The translations under genes and the position numbers were made by a program. A stretch of 64,000 nucleotides of DNA. Source: Chryseobacterium sp. CY350 (lineage in GTDB: Bacteria > Bacteroidota > Bacteroidia > Flavobacteriales > Weeksellaceae). Shown here in pieces: positions 1 to 9,063 of the stretch (its first letter is position 1; the number at the start of each line of letters is the position of its first letter). The stretch covers positions 3,968,001 through 4,032,000 of the forward strand of contig NZ_CP116034.1 of assembly GCF_027945075.1 (NCBI RefSeq), in the 5' to 3' direction. Under the pieces are notes generated by a model. The model was not told the DNA's origin. It did no database searches and saw nothing but the letters and a program-made list of their open reading frames with translations.

Positions 1-144
1 ATATTTGGTAAGCACACCCATTCCGGGACCCACTTCCATGATGTTGCTGTAGTTTTCAAAGCTCAGGCCTTCTACTATATTTTCTGCGATATTCTCATCT
101 GTCAGAAAGTGCTGACCGAGATGTTTTTTTGCTCTTACACTCAA
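1..144 (-). CDS. rsmA: 16S rRNA dimethyladenosine transferase RsmA/KsgA, N-terminal fragment
   Basis: The minus strand opens with a TTG codon at 142-144 and reads [19 protein letters not shown], then a segment ending [13 protein letters not shown]. This is the start of RsmA (KsgA), which dimethylates two adjacent adenosines near the 3' end of 16S rRNA during small-subunit assembly. The HLGQHFL motif and the SAM-binding GPGMGVLT loop are both visible. Only 48 codons are present; the rest lies beyond the window edge. It is divergent from ftsX. The TTG start is inferred because no ATG precedes the conserved region in frame. Confidence 0.9.
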   Translation of the reverse strand, partial: MSVRAKKHLGQHFLTDENIAENIVEGLSFENYSNIMEVGPGMGVLTKY

Positions 145-236
145 AGTTTATTTATGATTTCGTTAACAATGATTTTCTCTTATTCGTTCCAAATTTCGGT
201 AGAATTTTTCTATTTTAGCCAAAAATTTTAATATTA

Positions 237-1133
237 ATGGCGAAATCTGTAGAAGAGTTTAATAAGAAAAGGCTTCGGTCTAGCAATATTACGGTCGTAA
301 TAAGTATTGCCCTTGTGTTATTTTTGTTGGGATTAATGGGTTTGATTTTAATTAATGCACAAAAATATTCAGACTATCTTAAGGAGCAACTCGTTGTAAA
401 TGCGTATTTTGACGAGAATTATGATCAAAAAGATTCTGCGAAAATAGTAAAATTAGAGTCAGATGCAGTCCTGCAGATCCAGAAACTAGAATCTGTAAAG
501 AGAACGACTTATATTTCAAAAAAAATGGCTTCAGCTGAAGCTAAAAAAAGTTTGGGAGTAAACAGTGAAGCTTTATTTGAAGACGATATTTTTCCGGCTT
601 CAGTAGAAATTGCTCTTAAACCGGAATACACAGACTCTACAAAGATTGGCGCAGTTTTGACGCAGATAAAATCAGTTCCGGGAATTGTAGATGTTAAAAA
701 TGATTCAGATTCGCAAAAAATTTATGACAAATTAAACAAGATTCTAAAATGGATTTTAGCTTTCTGTGTATTATTTTTAGTTCTTGCGATCGTATTAATT
801 AACAACTCAATCAGGCTAAAAGTATTTTCTAAAAGATTTATTATCAAGACAATGCAGCTTGTAGGTGCAAAGAGAAGATTTATTTTAACTCCTTTCATCA
901 GAGAAGCACTTATTCTCGGTTTATTAGGAGCCGTTTTAGCACTTATTGCGCTGTCGGGTCTTTGGTATTATTTTACAACAACTATAAAAACTCCATTCGT
1001 ACAAGATACCAATCAGTATTTCTGGTTAGTACTTCTAATTTTCGGAGTTGGTATTTTTATTACAATATTAAGTACAATCGTTGCAACATGGAGGTTTTTA
1101 AGATCAAATGTTGACGACTTATATTACTCTTAA
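237..1133 (+). CDS. ftsX: Cell division protein FtsX (ABC transporter permease-like)
   Basis: This 298-residue membrane protein has one membrane segment near residues 20-41, a periplasmic domain of about 125 residues, and three more segments toward the C-terminus (about 168-190, 222-248 and 262-288). That is the FtsX layout. FtsX pairs with the ATPase FtsE and links the division ring to cell wall hydrolases across the inner membrane. ftsE is not adjacent, which is usual in Bacteroidetes. The next gene, a DUF3098 protein, starts 3 bases after the stop, so the two are probably co-transcribed. The family call is firm; the exact role in this organism is inferred. Confidence 0.92.
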   Translation: MAKSVEEFNKKRLRSSNITVVISIALVLFLLGLMGLILINAQKYSDYLKEQLVVNAYFDENYDQKDSAKIVKLESDAVLQIQKLESVKRTTYISKKMASAEAKKSLGVNSEALFEDDIFPASVEIALKPEYTDSTKIGAVLTQIKSVPGIVDVKNDSDSQKIYDKLNKILKWILAFCVLFLVLAIVLINNSIRLKVFSKRFIIKTMQLVGAKRRFILTPFIREALILGLLGAVLALIALSGLWYYFTTTIKTPFVQDTNQYFWLVLLIFGVGIFITILSTIVATWRFLRSNVDDLYYS

Positions 1134-1136
1134 AAA

Positions 1137-1433
1137 ATGGGCAAAAAAACACATAAATTTTCCGCATCAGACTTTGGAACGGATAAAGAAGTTTCAGAAA
1201 ATAAGTCTTTCTACTTCGGACAGCAAAATTATAAATGGATGCTGATTGGCCTCGCTTGTATCGTTGTCGGTTTCCTTCTCATGATGGGACCTGATGCAAA
1301 TACAGTAGATGGAAAATTAGATCCGAACTCATGGAATGACGATATATTTTCGATCAGAAGAATCAGAATTGCACCTCTGTTAATTGTAACAGGTTTCGTT
1401 ATTGAGATATACGCAATTCTAAAAAGGAAATAA
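1137..1433 (+). CDS. DUF3098 family small membrane protein
   Basis: This 98-residue protein has a polar N-terminus, a hydrophobic segment at about residues 34-52, a short polar loop and a second segment at about 76-94. It matches the DUF3098 family, which typically follows ftsX in Bacteroidetes. No function is known to me. The 3-base gap from ftsX suggests the two are made together and that it may act in the division or envelope machinery, but that is only context. A hairpin terminator follows. Confidence 0.85.
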   Translation: MGKKTHKFSASDFGTDKEVSENKSFYFGQQNYKWMLIGLACIVVGFLLMMGPDANTVDGKLDPNSWNDDIFSIRRIRIAPLLIVTGFVIEIYAILKRK

Positions 1434-1460
1434 AATTACTTTGTATAAAGATTAAATAAG

Positions 1461-1501
1461 TTAAAAGATTTGAATATTAATTTGAATCTTTTAATTTTTT
1501 T
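1461..1501 (+). terminator. Rho-independent terminator after the ftsX operon
   Basis: TTAAAAGATT (1461-1470) pairs with AATCTTTTAA (1485-1494) across a 14-base loop and is followed by a run of T. It separates the ftsX-DUF3098 pair from uppP. Confidence 0.75.
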
Positions 1502-1526
1502 ATCTGTAAATTTTTAATTATTTAAA

Positions 1527-2345
1527 ATGGATTTAATTCAGGCAATTATCATTGCTATCGTAGAAGGACTTACAGAATATCTGCCGATTTCGTCAACTGC
1601 TCACATGGGTTTTGCTGCCAATCTGATGGGATTGAAGGATGACGAGTTTCTAAAAATGTTTCAGGTTTCTATCCAGTTTGGCGCAATACTCTCCGTGGTT
1701 GTAGCGTACTGGAAGAAGTTTTTTGATCTGAAAAATCTCCAGTTTTATTTTAAATTGGGTTTTGCAGTGATTCCGGCATTGGTCTTAGGATATATTTTTG
1801 ATGATAAGATTGAAGCGGTTTTAGGAAATCAGATCGCCATTTCATCAGTTTTAGTTATAGGCGGTATTATTCTTTTGTTTGCAGATGAATGGTTTAAAAA
1901 TGCTGTTATTCAAGACGAAAAAGAATTATCAATAAAAAAAGCAGTGATCATCGGTTTTTGGCAATGTCTTGCGATGATGCCCGGAACAAGTAGGAGTGCG
2001 GCCTCAATCATTGGAGGAATGACTCAGGGCCTTACAAGAAAAGCTGCTGCAGAATTTTCATTTTTCCTTGCGGTTCCTACCATGTTGGCTGTGACAGTTT
2101 ATTCAGTTTTTGTGAAAACATGGGGAAAAGAAACGGCAAACCCAATGAAAGGTTACGAGATGATTTTATCTTCACAAGAACATATCACGATTTTTATCAT
2201 TGGAAATGTTGTGGCGTTTATTGTGGCATTGATCGCCATAAAAGCATTTATTGGTGTTTTGAATAAATACGGTTTCAAGCCTTGGGGATGGTACAGAATT
2301 ATTGTCGGAATTGCTTTGTTGGTCTATTTTAATTGGTTTAAATAA
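1527..2345 (+). CDS. uppP: Undecaprenyl-diphosphatase UppP (BacA)
   Basis: This 272-residue polytopic membrane protein recycles the lipid carrier by hydrolysing undecaprenyl diphosphate to the monophosphate for peptidoglycan and other envelope polymers. Both family signatures are intact: EGLTEYLPISSTAH at residues 13-26 and PGTSRS at 152-157, which together form the active site. Length is normal for BacA/UppP. Overproduction of this family gives bacitracin resistance in other bacteria. It stands between ftsX-DUF3098 and truB on the same strand, an order I associate with Weeksellaceae. Confidence 0.96.
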   Translation: MDLIQAIIIAIVEGLTEYLPISSTAHMGFAANLMGLKDDEFLKMFQVSIQFGAILSVVVAYWKKFFDLKNLQFYFKLGFAVIPALVLGYIFDDKIEAVLGNQIAISSVLVIGGIILLFADEWFKNAVIQDEKELSIKKAVIIGFWQCLAMMPGTSRSAASIIGGMTQGLTRKAAAEFSFFLAVPTMLAVTVYSVFVKTWGKETANPMKGYEMILSSQEHITIFIIGNVVAFIVALIAIKAFIGVLNKYGFKPWGWYRIIVGIALLVYFNWFK

Positions 2346-2573
2346 TTTTTAGGGCAGTTAGGAAAACTTCGTTTGTAAACTTCGATAAAGTCTTGTTTTT
2401 CCTTATTTTTGCTTTGTACTTCGCTTTGCTCCGGCTACAGAGCTACGTTCAAACCTTTTGATTTGGTTCGATAAGTCAAATTAAAAAAAATCGCATATCA
2501 TCATGTCGGGCAGCGAGAGATTCAGTGTAAATAAATATTGCCAATTATTCATTACTTATCATTTATCAACTTT
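2346..2573. other. Intergenic spacer before truB with a degenerate AT-rich tail
   Basis: No gene is visible. The first half is pyrimidine-rich and contains CTTCGCTTTGCTCCGGC. The last 35 bases are a degenerate CATTA/TTATCA-type tract of the kind also seen just before gldF and cysN. A TTG at 2538 extends the truB frame into this tract, but the conserved protein begins at the ATG at 2574. Confidence 0.5.
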
Positions 2574-3272
2574 ATGACAGCAGAACAACTTTTGGAAGGA
2601 CACGTTTTTCTTTTGGATAAACCTCTGGACTGGACTTCATTTCAGGCGGTGAATAAAATGAAGTACAAACTCAAAAGCGAGTTTGGACTGCCGAAGAAAT
2701 TCAAAATCGGTCATGCCGGAACTTTAGATCCCCGAGCAACAGGTCTTCTGATTGTGTGTACAGGGAAATTCACCAAAAAAATTCCTGAAATACAAGATGC
2801 TCCAAAAGAATATTGGACTGAAATTAAAATTGGTGTACAAACCGAGTCTTACGATACAGAAAAACCGGAAATTCTTCAGCAGGATATTTCTCATATTACA
2901 GAAGGAAACGTAAAAGAAGCTTTGGAAAAATTTTTGGGTGAAATTGAACAAAAACCACCTATTTTTTCAGCGATCAAAATTGATGGGAAAAGAGCTTACG
3001 ATATGGCCAGAGCAGGGCAGGAGGTTGAGATGAAATCCAGAAAAACAACAATTACTTATATAAACGATGTGATAATCAATTTTCCTTTTGTCAGTTTTAC
3101 AGTAGGTTGTTCAAAAGGTACTTATATTCGCAGTCTGGCGCACGATATTGGTCAGGAACTAGGAGTCGGCGCATATCTCACACAGCTCAGACGAACGAAA
3201 ATCGGGCATTATAAGATAGAAGATGGTACTTCCGATTTTTTAGAAAATGATTTTAAATTTGAGAATCTTTAG
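2574..3272 (+). CDS. truB: tRNA pseudouridine(55) synthase TruB
   Basis: TruB converts U55 of tRNA to pseudouridine in the T loop. The motif GHAGTLDPRATG is present, with the catalytic Asp at residue 52 counted from the ATG at 2574. I chose that ATG because the homologous region (EGHVFLLDKPLDWTSF) starts right after it, while the longer frame begins at a TTG in low-complexity DNA. At 232 residues it is the usual length for Bacteroidetes TruB, which lacks a long C-terminal PUA extension. The next gene, another pseudouridine synthase, starts 11 bases downstream, so the two are likely one operon. Confidence 0.95.
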   Translation: MTAEQLLEGHVFLLDKPLDWTSFQAVNKMKYKLKSEFGLPKKFKIGHAGTLDPRATGLLIVCTGKFTKKIPEIQDAPKEYWTEIKIGVQTESYDTEKPEILQQDISHITEGNVKEALEKFLGEIEQKPPIFSAIKIDGKRAYDMARAGQEVEMKSRKTTITYINDVIINFPFVSFTVGCSKGTYIRSLAHDIGQELGVGAYLTQLRRTKIGHYKIEDGTSDFLENDFKFENL

Positions 3273-3283
3273 ACAAAACAATT

Positions 3284-4009
3284 ATGCAAGAGAAAACACG
3301 TATCAATAAATATCTTTCTGAGGTTGGTTTTTGCTCAAGACGTGCGGCCGACAAGCTTTTGGAGGAAGGAAGAATTACAGTGAATGGCAGCGTGCCCGAA
3401 CTGGGAACCAAGATCTCCGATGAAGATATTATCGAAGTGGACGGGAAGCCCATCCGAGAATCAGAAGAAACTCCTATTTATATAGCGTTCAACAAACCTG
3501 TTGGTATCGTTTGTACCACAGATACTAAGAGAGAAAGAGATAATATCATAGAATATATTAACCACCCAAAAAGAATTTTCCCGATCGGAAGGCTCGATAA
3601 ACCGAGTGAAGGACTGATCTTGCTTACCAACGATGGTGATATTGTCAATAAAATTCTAAGGGCAAAAAATGATAATGAGAAAGAATATCTCGTAAGAGTT
3701 GATAAACCTCTCAATACAAAATTTCTTGAGAAAATGCGAAATGGTGTTCCTATTTTAGATACCGTAACAAAGAAATGTGAAGTGGAAAGAATTGATGATA
3801 TGACATTCCGTATCGTATTGACCCAAGGTCTGAACAGACAAATCAGAAGAATGTGCGAATTCTTAGGTTACGAGGTTAAAAAGCTTAAAAGAATTAGAAT
3901 CATGAACATTAAGCTTGATCTTGCGCCGGGAAAATGGAGAGATCTTACTTCTAATGAACTTGGCGAGCTTAATAATCTACTAGATGGTTCTTCTAAGACA
4001 TTTGAATAA
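3284..4009 (+). CDS. rluF: 23S rRNA pseudouridine synthase, RluF/RluB/RsuA family
   Basis: The 241-residue protein has an N-terminal S4 RNA-binding domain (about residues 5-52) and a catalytic domain with the RsuA-type motif GRLDKPSEGLILLT, in which Asp105 is the expected nucleophile. The later motif QGLNRQIRRMC is typical of the RluB/RluE/RluF group. It is most like RluF (U2604 of 23S rRNA), but the family has close paralogues, so the exact target base is inferred. It follows truB by 11 bases. Confidence 0.85.
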   Translation: MQEKTRINKYLSEVGFCSRRAADKLLEEGRITVNGSVPELGTKISDEDIIEVDGKPIRESEETPIYIAFNKPVGIVCTTDTKRERDNIIEYINHPKRIFPIGRLDKPSEGLILLTNDGDIVNKILRAKNDNEKEYLVRVDKPLNTKFLEKMRNGVPILDTVTKKCEVERIDDMTFRIVLTQGLNRQIRRMCEFLGYEVKKLKRIRIMNIKLDLAPGKWRDLTSNELGELNNLLDGSSKTFE

Positions 4010-4086
4010 TTTATAAAATTATATCTTCTTTCATAACTGTTTGATATACAGATCTCTCATTAATTGATCACTGAAATAAAAAGGTA

Positions 4087-4116
4087 TTGTCATTATTAAA
4101 AATTTCCGTACTTTTG
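4087..4116 (+). promoter_or_regulatory. rpsA promoter of the Bacteroidetes type
   Basis: TTG at 4087-4089, a 19-base spacer and TACTTTTG at 4109-4116 match the Bacteroidetes consensus TTG-N(17-23)-TAnnTTTG. Transcription would begin near 4123, leaving an untranslated leader of about 117 bases before the rpsA ATG. Confidence 0.75.
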
Positions 4117-4239
4117 CACTCACTTTTGTGAACGTACTTTCGGCGAAGTAATATATTATCAATTAACAACTTCCATATTTTTCAGGATTCACAGCAAAGC
4201 CGAGGTCTGTAAGAATTGGAATACAAATTTTATTAGAAA

Positions 4240-6045
4240 ATGTCAAAAGAGACAAATTCAGCAGAGGTTATTCTTAACCAAAACGTAGCACCAGAACAAT
4301 TTGACTGGGATTCTTTCGAATCTGGTCTTGATGCAGATGCTAGAAAAGAAAAAAGCGATCTTGAAGAAATCTATAACGGATCTCTTAGCAGCTTAAATGA
4401 TAACGACGTTATCACTGGTAAAGTTGTAAGATTGACTGACAAAGAAGCTATCGTAGACATCGATTTCAAATCTGAAGGTGTTATTTCTCTTAACGAATTC
4501 CGTTACAACCCAGGCCTTAAAGTAGGTGATGATGTTGAAGTAATGGTAGACAGAAGAGAAGACAAAACTGGTCAATTACAATTATCTCACAGAAAAGCTA
4601 GAACGCTAAAAGCTTGGGATAGAGTAAACGAACTTCACGAAACTGGAGAAATCGTAAACGGTTTTGTAAAATCTAGAACTAAAGGAGGTATGATCGTTGA
4701 CGTACACGGTATCGAAGCATTCTTACCAGGTTCGCAAATCGACGTTAAGCCAATTAAAGATTACGATCAGTTCGTAGGAAAAACTATGGAGTTCAAAGTG
4801 GTGAAAATCAACCCTGAGTTCAAAAACGTAGTAGTATCTCACAAAGCATTGATCGAAGCAGATATCGAGGGTCAGAAAAAAGAAATCATCGCACAGCTTG
4901 AAAAAGGTCAGGTTCTTGAAGGTACTGTTAAGAATATTACTTCTTACGGTGTATTCGTAGACCTTGGTGGTGTTGACGGATTGATCCACATTACAGACCT
5001 TTCTTGGTCTAGAGTGAACCATCCATCTGAAATCTTAGAAGACGGACAAACTGTGAAAGTGGTTATCCTTGACTTTGATGACGAGAAAACAAGAATCCAA
5101 TTGGGTATGAAGCAATTAGAAGCTCATCCTTGGGATGCTCTTTCTGCTGACATGAAAGTTGGTGATAAAGTAAAAGGAAAAGTAGTAGTTCTTGCTGACT
5201 ATGGTGCATTCGTAGAGATCGCTCCAGGTGTAGAAGGATTAATTCACGTTTCTGAAATGTCTTGGTCTACTCATTTGAGAAGTGCAGGAGATTTCGTAAA
5301 AGTAGGTGACGAAGTGGAAGCTGAAGTACTTACTTTAGATAGAGAAGACAGAAAAATCTCTCTAGGTATGAAACAATTATCTAAAGATCCTTGGGAAAAT
5401 ATCGAAGCTAAATATCCGGTAGGTTCTGAGCACGTTGGAACGGTAAGAAACTTTACAAACTTCGGTGTATTCGTAGAATTGGAAGAAGGTATCGACGGAT
5501 TGATCTATATTTCAGACCTTTCTTGGACTAAGAAAATCAAGCATCCATCAGAATTCTGTGCAGTTGGTGATAAATTGAATGTTATTGTTCTTGAACTAGA
5601 CATCCAGGCTAGAAGATTATCTCTAGGTCACAAACAATTGACAGAAAACCCTTGGGATAAATTTGAAACTAAATATGCTGAAGGAACTGTACACGCTGGT
5701 AAAGCTGTAGAAGTACACGATAAAGGTGCTTCTGTACAATTCGAAGATGCTGAAGTAGAAGCTTTCTGCCCTTCAAGATTATTAGAGAAAGAAGACGGAT
5801 CTAAAATCAAAAAAGGTGAAGATGCTCAATTCAAAGTAATCGAATTCAACAAAGAATTCAAAAGAGTAGTTGTTTCTCACACAGGTATCTTCAGAGACGA
5901 AGAGAAAAAGAATGCAAGAGAAGCTTCTAACAACAGATCAAATAACAACAATAACAATTCTTCTTCAAACAATGAAGAAAGATCAACTCTTGGTGATATT
6001 GATGTGTTAGCAGAACTTAAGAAAAAAATGGAAGGAGGTAAATAA
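4240..6045 (+). CDS. rpsA: 30S ribosomal protein S1
   Basis: This 601-residue protein contains a series of S1 (OB-fold) RNA-binding repeats. The clearest are four near-identical ones with cores such as YGVFVDLGGVDGLIHITDLSW and the GMKQL signature at repeat ends, preceded and followed by more diverged copies. S1 binds mRNA near the start site and helps load it on the ribosome. That matters in Bacteroidetes, where Shine-Dalgarno sequences are weak. The tail (about residues 566-585) is a low-complexity Asn/Ser stretch. It has its own promoter, a 117-base leader and a strong terminator. Confidence 0.97.
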   Translation: MSKETNSAEVILNQNVAPEQFDWDSFESGLDADARKEKSDLEEIYNGSLSSLNDNDVITGKVVRLTDKEAIVDIDFKSEGVISLNEFRYNPGLKVGDDVEVMVDRREDKTGQLQLSHRKARTLKAWDRVNELHETGEIVNGFVKSRTKGGMIVDVHGIEAFLPGSQIDVKPIKDYDQFVGKTMEFKVVKINPEFKNVVVSHKALIEADIEGQKKEIIAQLEKGQVLEGTVKNITSYGVFVDLGGVDGLIHITDLSWSRVNHPSEILEDGQTVKVVILDFDDEKTRIQLGMKQLEAHPWDALSADMKVGDKVKGKVVVLADYGAFVEIAPGVEGLIHVSEMSWSTHLRSAGDFVKVGDEVEAEVLTLDREDRKISLGMKQLSKDPWENIEAKYPVGSEHVGTVRNFTNFGVFVELEEGIDGLIYISDLSWTKKIKHPSEFCAVGDKLNVIVLELDIQARRLSLGHKQLTENPWDKFETKYAEGTVHAGKAVEVHDKGASVQFEDAEVEAFCPSRLLEKEDGSKIKKGEDAQFKVIEFNKEFKRVVVSHTGIFRDEEKKNAREASNNRSNNNNNNSSSNNEERSTLGDIDVLAELKKKMEGGK

Positions 6046-6070
6046 TCTCTGATCATTTTTTATAATACGA

Positions 6071-6096
6071 AGCCACTCGCAAGAGTGGCTTTTTTT
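6071..6096 (+). terminator. Rho-independent terminator of rpsA
   Basis: GCCACTC (6072-6078) and GAGTGGC (6083-6089) form a 7-bp GC-rich stem with a GCAA loop, followed by seven T. Confidence 0.93.
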
Positions 6097-6255
6097 ATGG
6101 AAAAATTTATTGAAATATGATTTATATATGCGTAAATGAATGTTTCTAGGAGAAAAATATTATCACAATAATGTGAAAATTGTGATATTGGTTAAAATAG
6201 ATTATAGTTTTTAATTATTTTTTAAAATAAATTAATATTAAATATAAATATTTCA

Positions 6256-6263
6256 TAAATTTG
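6256..6263 (+). promoter_or_regulatory. -7 promoter element of the first M36 protease gene
   Basis: TAAATTTG matches TAnnTTTG and lies 17 bases before the ATG at 6281. No clear TTG element stands at the usual distance upstream, so only the -7 box is supported. Confidence 0.55.
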
Positions 6264-6280
6264 CGCCTTTAATAATATAA

Positions 6281-8881
6281 ATGAAAAAAGTAACACTTCC
6301 GCTTTTATTCGCAATATTCACTATATTGCCTTCATCAAATTTATTTTCTCAGGAAAACCAAAAACTTATTAAAGATTATATAACGGCAAAACAATTGCGT
6401 GATTATAAAAAGTCTGACTTGGCAGCTTTCGTCATTGATAATGTTGATGTTTCAAATTCTTTAAAAGGAAATGTTGTAAAATTCCAGCAGACGTATAAAG
6501 GATATCCAGTCTATAATTCGGTCGGAACGGCGCTTGTAAAAGAAAATAAAATCGTATATTATTCTGATAGTTTTGTAAAAGATTATACACAATCTGCAAA
6601 CAATACAGCAAGTATAACTTCGTATGTAGCGCTAAAGAAAATTTCTGACGAGCTAAATAAAGACGAAATTTCTAATTTTATTATTTTAGATTCTTCAGCG
6701 AAAGAGCCAAATCATAAAAAATATGCAAAACAAAGATTGGTATATGTTGAAGATCAAGGTGTACTGAGATTTGCCTATGAGTTTACTTTGCGTGAGCCTA
6801 AGTGTCCGAATCTGTGGGATATCTTGGTAGATGCCAATTCCGGCGAGATAATCAGAAAGGAAAACCTTAATTTATCATGTAGTTTTCATCCCGGAGCATT
6901 TGGTCATGATCATTCCAGCGATAATTTTGTAGGACCATTAAATAACGTCAGCAGTAAATCTTCGTTATTGCTTCCGGACAACTCATCTTATAATGTGTTT
7001 GCGCTTCCTCTCGAAGCGCCTACCTTTGGCTCCAGATCTGTGATCACCAATCCTTGGTTGCCTTCATCGTCGCCTCAGGGTTGGCATTTTGACGGAACCG
7101 ATCATTATACCATTACAAGAGGGAATAATGTATATGCTTACGAAGATATTGCTAATATAGATGCTCCAGGATATTCGCCTGATGGCGGTACTGCCAGAGA
7201 TTTTAATTTCCCTTTCAGCCTGGCCGGTGATCCTTATAATAATTTGGATGCATCAATTACCAATTTATTTTACTTGAATAACAGAATTCATGACATTTTT
7301 TATAAATTCGGATTTACAGAATCGGCAAGAAACTTTCAGCAAAGTAATTTCGGAAATGGCGGTTTAGGAAATGATTACGTAGAAGCCGAAGGTCTTGATG
7401 GTGGTGGCATAAACAATGCTAATTTCGGAACGCCGTCCGATGGTAACAAGCCTTATATGCAAATGTATCTTTGGTCACCAGCGAACCGAAATTTCTTTTA
7501 TAATGCTCCATCAGCAGCAGTTTCCAGAGAGCCTGTAGTCGCTAAAGCAGAATTCGGTCCTGCCCTTACTGCCACAGGTGTTACGGCAAATATTCAATTA
7601 GCAAATGTAATAACAGGATGTACAGCTTTAACTGCCGGATCATTAAATGGAAAAATCGGGTTGATTGAGCGAGGTGGATCTTCCAGTTGTACATTTAACG
7701 TAAAAGTTAAAAATGCTCAGAATGCCGGTGCAGTTGCTGCAATAGTTTACAACAACATTACTGCAACAAATTTTCCTTCCGTTATGGGAGGCGTTGATGG
7801 TGCAATTTCAATTCCTTCGGTCTTAATAAGTAATGCTGAGGGCGAATATATTAAGGGCCAGCTTTCTGCAAATATAGTAGTTAATGTAACTTTAAAAGAT
7901 GATCCTGCAACAATGATAACTCCGGATGGAAGTTTTGATAACGGAATTGTTACTCACGAATATGGTCACGGGATCTCAACAAGATTAACTGGTAACGGTT
8001 CCACTTGTCTTCAGACTTCTCAAAGTAGGGAGCAAATGGGCGAAGGATGGTCAGATTTTTTTGCCTTAATGCTTACTAATAAACCTGGCGATAATGCTTC
8101 AGTCGCAAGAGGTATGGGAACTTATGCAAATGGACAGGCTATCACAGGAGGAGGAATAAGACCCGCAAAATATTCACCAAATTTCTCAATTAATGCCTTC
8201 ACATACGACGATACCAACCTTATGCAGTACAACAACGGTTCTGCTCTGGTACCGGATGTACATTCAATAGGCTTCGTGTGGGCAACAATGCTTTGGGATT
8301 TAAATTGGGATTATGTAGCCAAGTATGGATATTCTTCCGATGTTACTACAAGTACAACCAGTGGAAGTTCCCGTATTTTGCAGCTGGTGACTGACGCTCT
8401 AAAAATTCAGATATGCAATCCCACTTTTATTGACGGTAGAAATGCAATTTTAACTGCCGAACTAAATACTACAGGTGGCGCAGACAGATGTATGATTTGG
8501 AGAGCTTTTGCAAAAAGAGGTTTAGGTTTCAATGCTTCTGCCGGACTAAAGACAAGTATTACAGATCAAGTTGAAGATTATACCGTTCCTGCAGATTGCG
8601 TATTGTCGACCAACGAAACTGCTTCGGTGAAAGATAATGCGATTTCAATTTATCCTAATCCTGCGAAAAACGAATTTTTTATTAGTTTTCCAAAAAATAC
8701 TTTAGGAAAAGTGAATGTCGAGATCTATGACATGTCAGGAAAAATAGTTTCTACCGAGAGTAAAATCTCACCGGATGCGAAAAAAGCAATTTCTACAAGC
8801 AGTCTTACAAACGGAACCTATCTTGTAAAAGTAAACGGTATCGGCATAAACACAGCGTCAAAGGTTATTATCAATAAATAA
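6281..8881 (+). CDS. Secreted M36 (fungalysin) metalloprotease with PA domain and T9SS sorting domain
   Basis: An 866-residue exported zinc endopeptidase. A signal peptide ends at about residue 23 (LFSQ). The fungalysin-type propeptide follows, then the catalytic domain with HEYGH at 559-563 and the third zinc ligand expected at Glu588 in GEGWSD. A protease-associated (PA) domain is inserted ahead of the active site at about 435-535. The last 75 residues start with SIYPNPAKNEFFI, a T9SS type A sorting domain, so the enzyme should be secreted or held on the surface. The family digests elastin, collagen and similar proteins. A paralogue follows directly downstream. Confidence 0.93.
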   Translation: MKKVTLPLLFAIFTILPSSNLFSQENQKLIKDYITAKQLRDYKKSDLAAFVIDNVDVSNSLKGNVVKFQQTYKGYPVYNSVGTALVKENKIVYYSDSFVKDYTQSANNTASITSYVALKKISDELNKDEISNFIILDSSAKEPNHKKYAKQRLVYVEDQGVLRFAYEFTLREPKCPNLWDILVDANSGEIIRKENLNLSCSFHPGAFGHDHSSDNFVGPLNNVSSKSSLLLPDNSSYNVFALPLEAPTFGSRSVITNPWLPSSSPQGWHFDGTDHYTITRGNNVYAYEDIANIDAPGYSPDGGTARDFNFPFSLAGDPYNNLDASITNLFYLNNRIHDIFYKFGFTESARNFQQSNFGNGGLGNDYVEAEGLDGGGINNANFGTPSDGNKPYMQMYLWSPANRNFFYNAPSAAVSREPVVAKAEFGPALTATGVTANIQLANVITGCTALTAGSLNGKIGLIERGGSSSCTFNVKVKNAQNAGAVAAIVYNNITATNFPSVMGGVDGAISIPSVLISNAEGEYIKGQLSANIVVNVTLKDDPATMITPDGSFDNGIVTHEYGHGISTRLTGNGSTCLQTSQSREQMGEGWSDFFALMLTNKPGDNASVARGMGTYANGQAITGGGIRPAKYSPNFSINAFTYDDTNLMQYNNGSALVPDVHSIGFVWATMLWDLNWDYVAKYGYSSDVTTSTTSGSSRILQLVTDALKIQICNPTFIDGRNAILTAELNTTGGADRCMIWRAFAKRGLGFNASAGLKTSITDQVEDYTVPADCVLSTNETASVKDNAISIYPNPAKNEFFISFPKNTLGKVNVEIYDMSGKIVSTESKISPDAKKAISTSSLTNGTYLVKVNGIGINTASKVIINK

Positions 8882-8894
8882 TTTTCATTTAGTA

Positions 8895-8938
8895 CACTAA
8901 AAAAGGCTGTTTCATAGACGAAACAGCCTTTTTTAGTG
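8895..8938. terminator. Perfect 19-bp hairpin terminator between the two M36 genes
   Basis: Bases 8895-8913 and 8920-8938 are perfect reverse complements with a 6-base loop. The stem starts CACTAAAAAAGGC and ends GCCTTTTTTAGTG, so each arm has an A or T run and it could terminate in either direction. The tandem proteases are therefore likely transcribed separately. Confidence 0.93.
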
Positions 8939-9063
8939 ATATGTTTTTTACGGACTTTTGTTTAAATGATTTTCAATCTTCTATGATAATTGCTTTTGTT
9001 TCAATTATTAGGTGTCTTTTCATAAAATGTTTATATTTTTATAATGCATTAATAACTAAAGTC

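Noticed and set aside
8941..9063. N-terminal extension of the second M36 protease
   Set aside because: The ATG at 8941 lies directly after the hairpin terminator and adds 41 residues not seen in the paralogue; the signal peptide follows the ATG at 9064.
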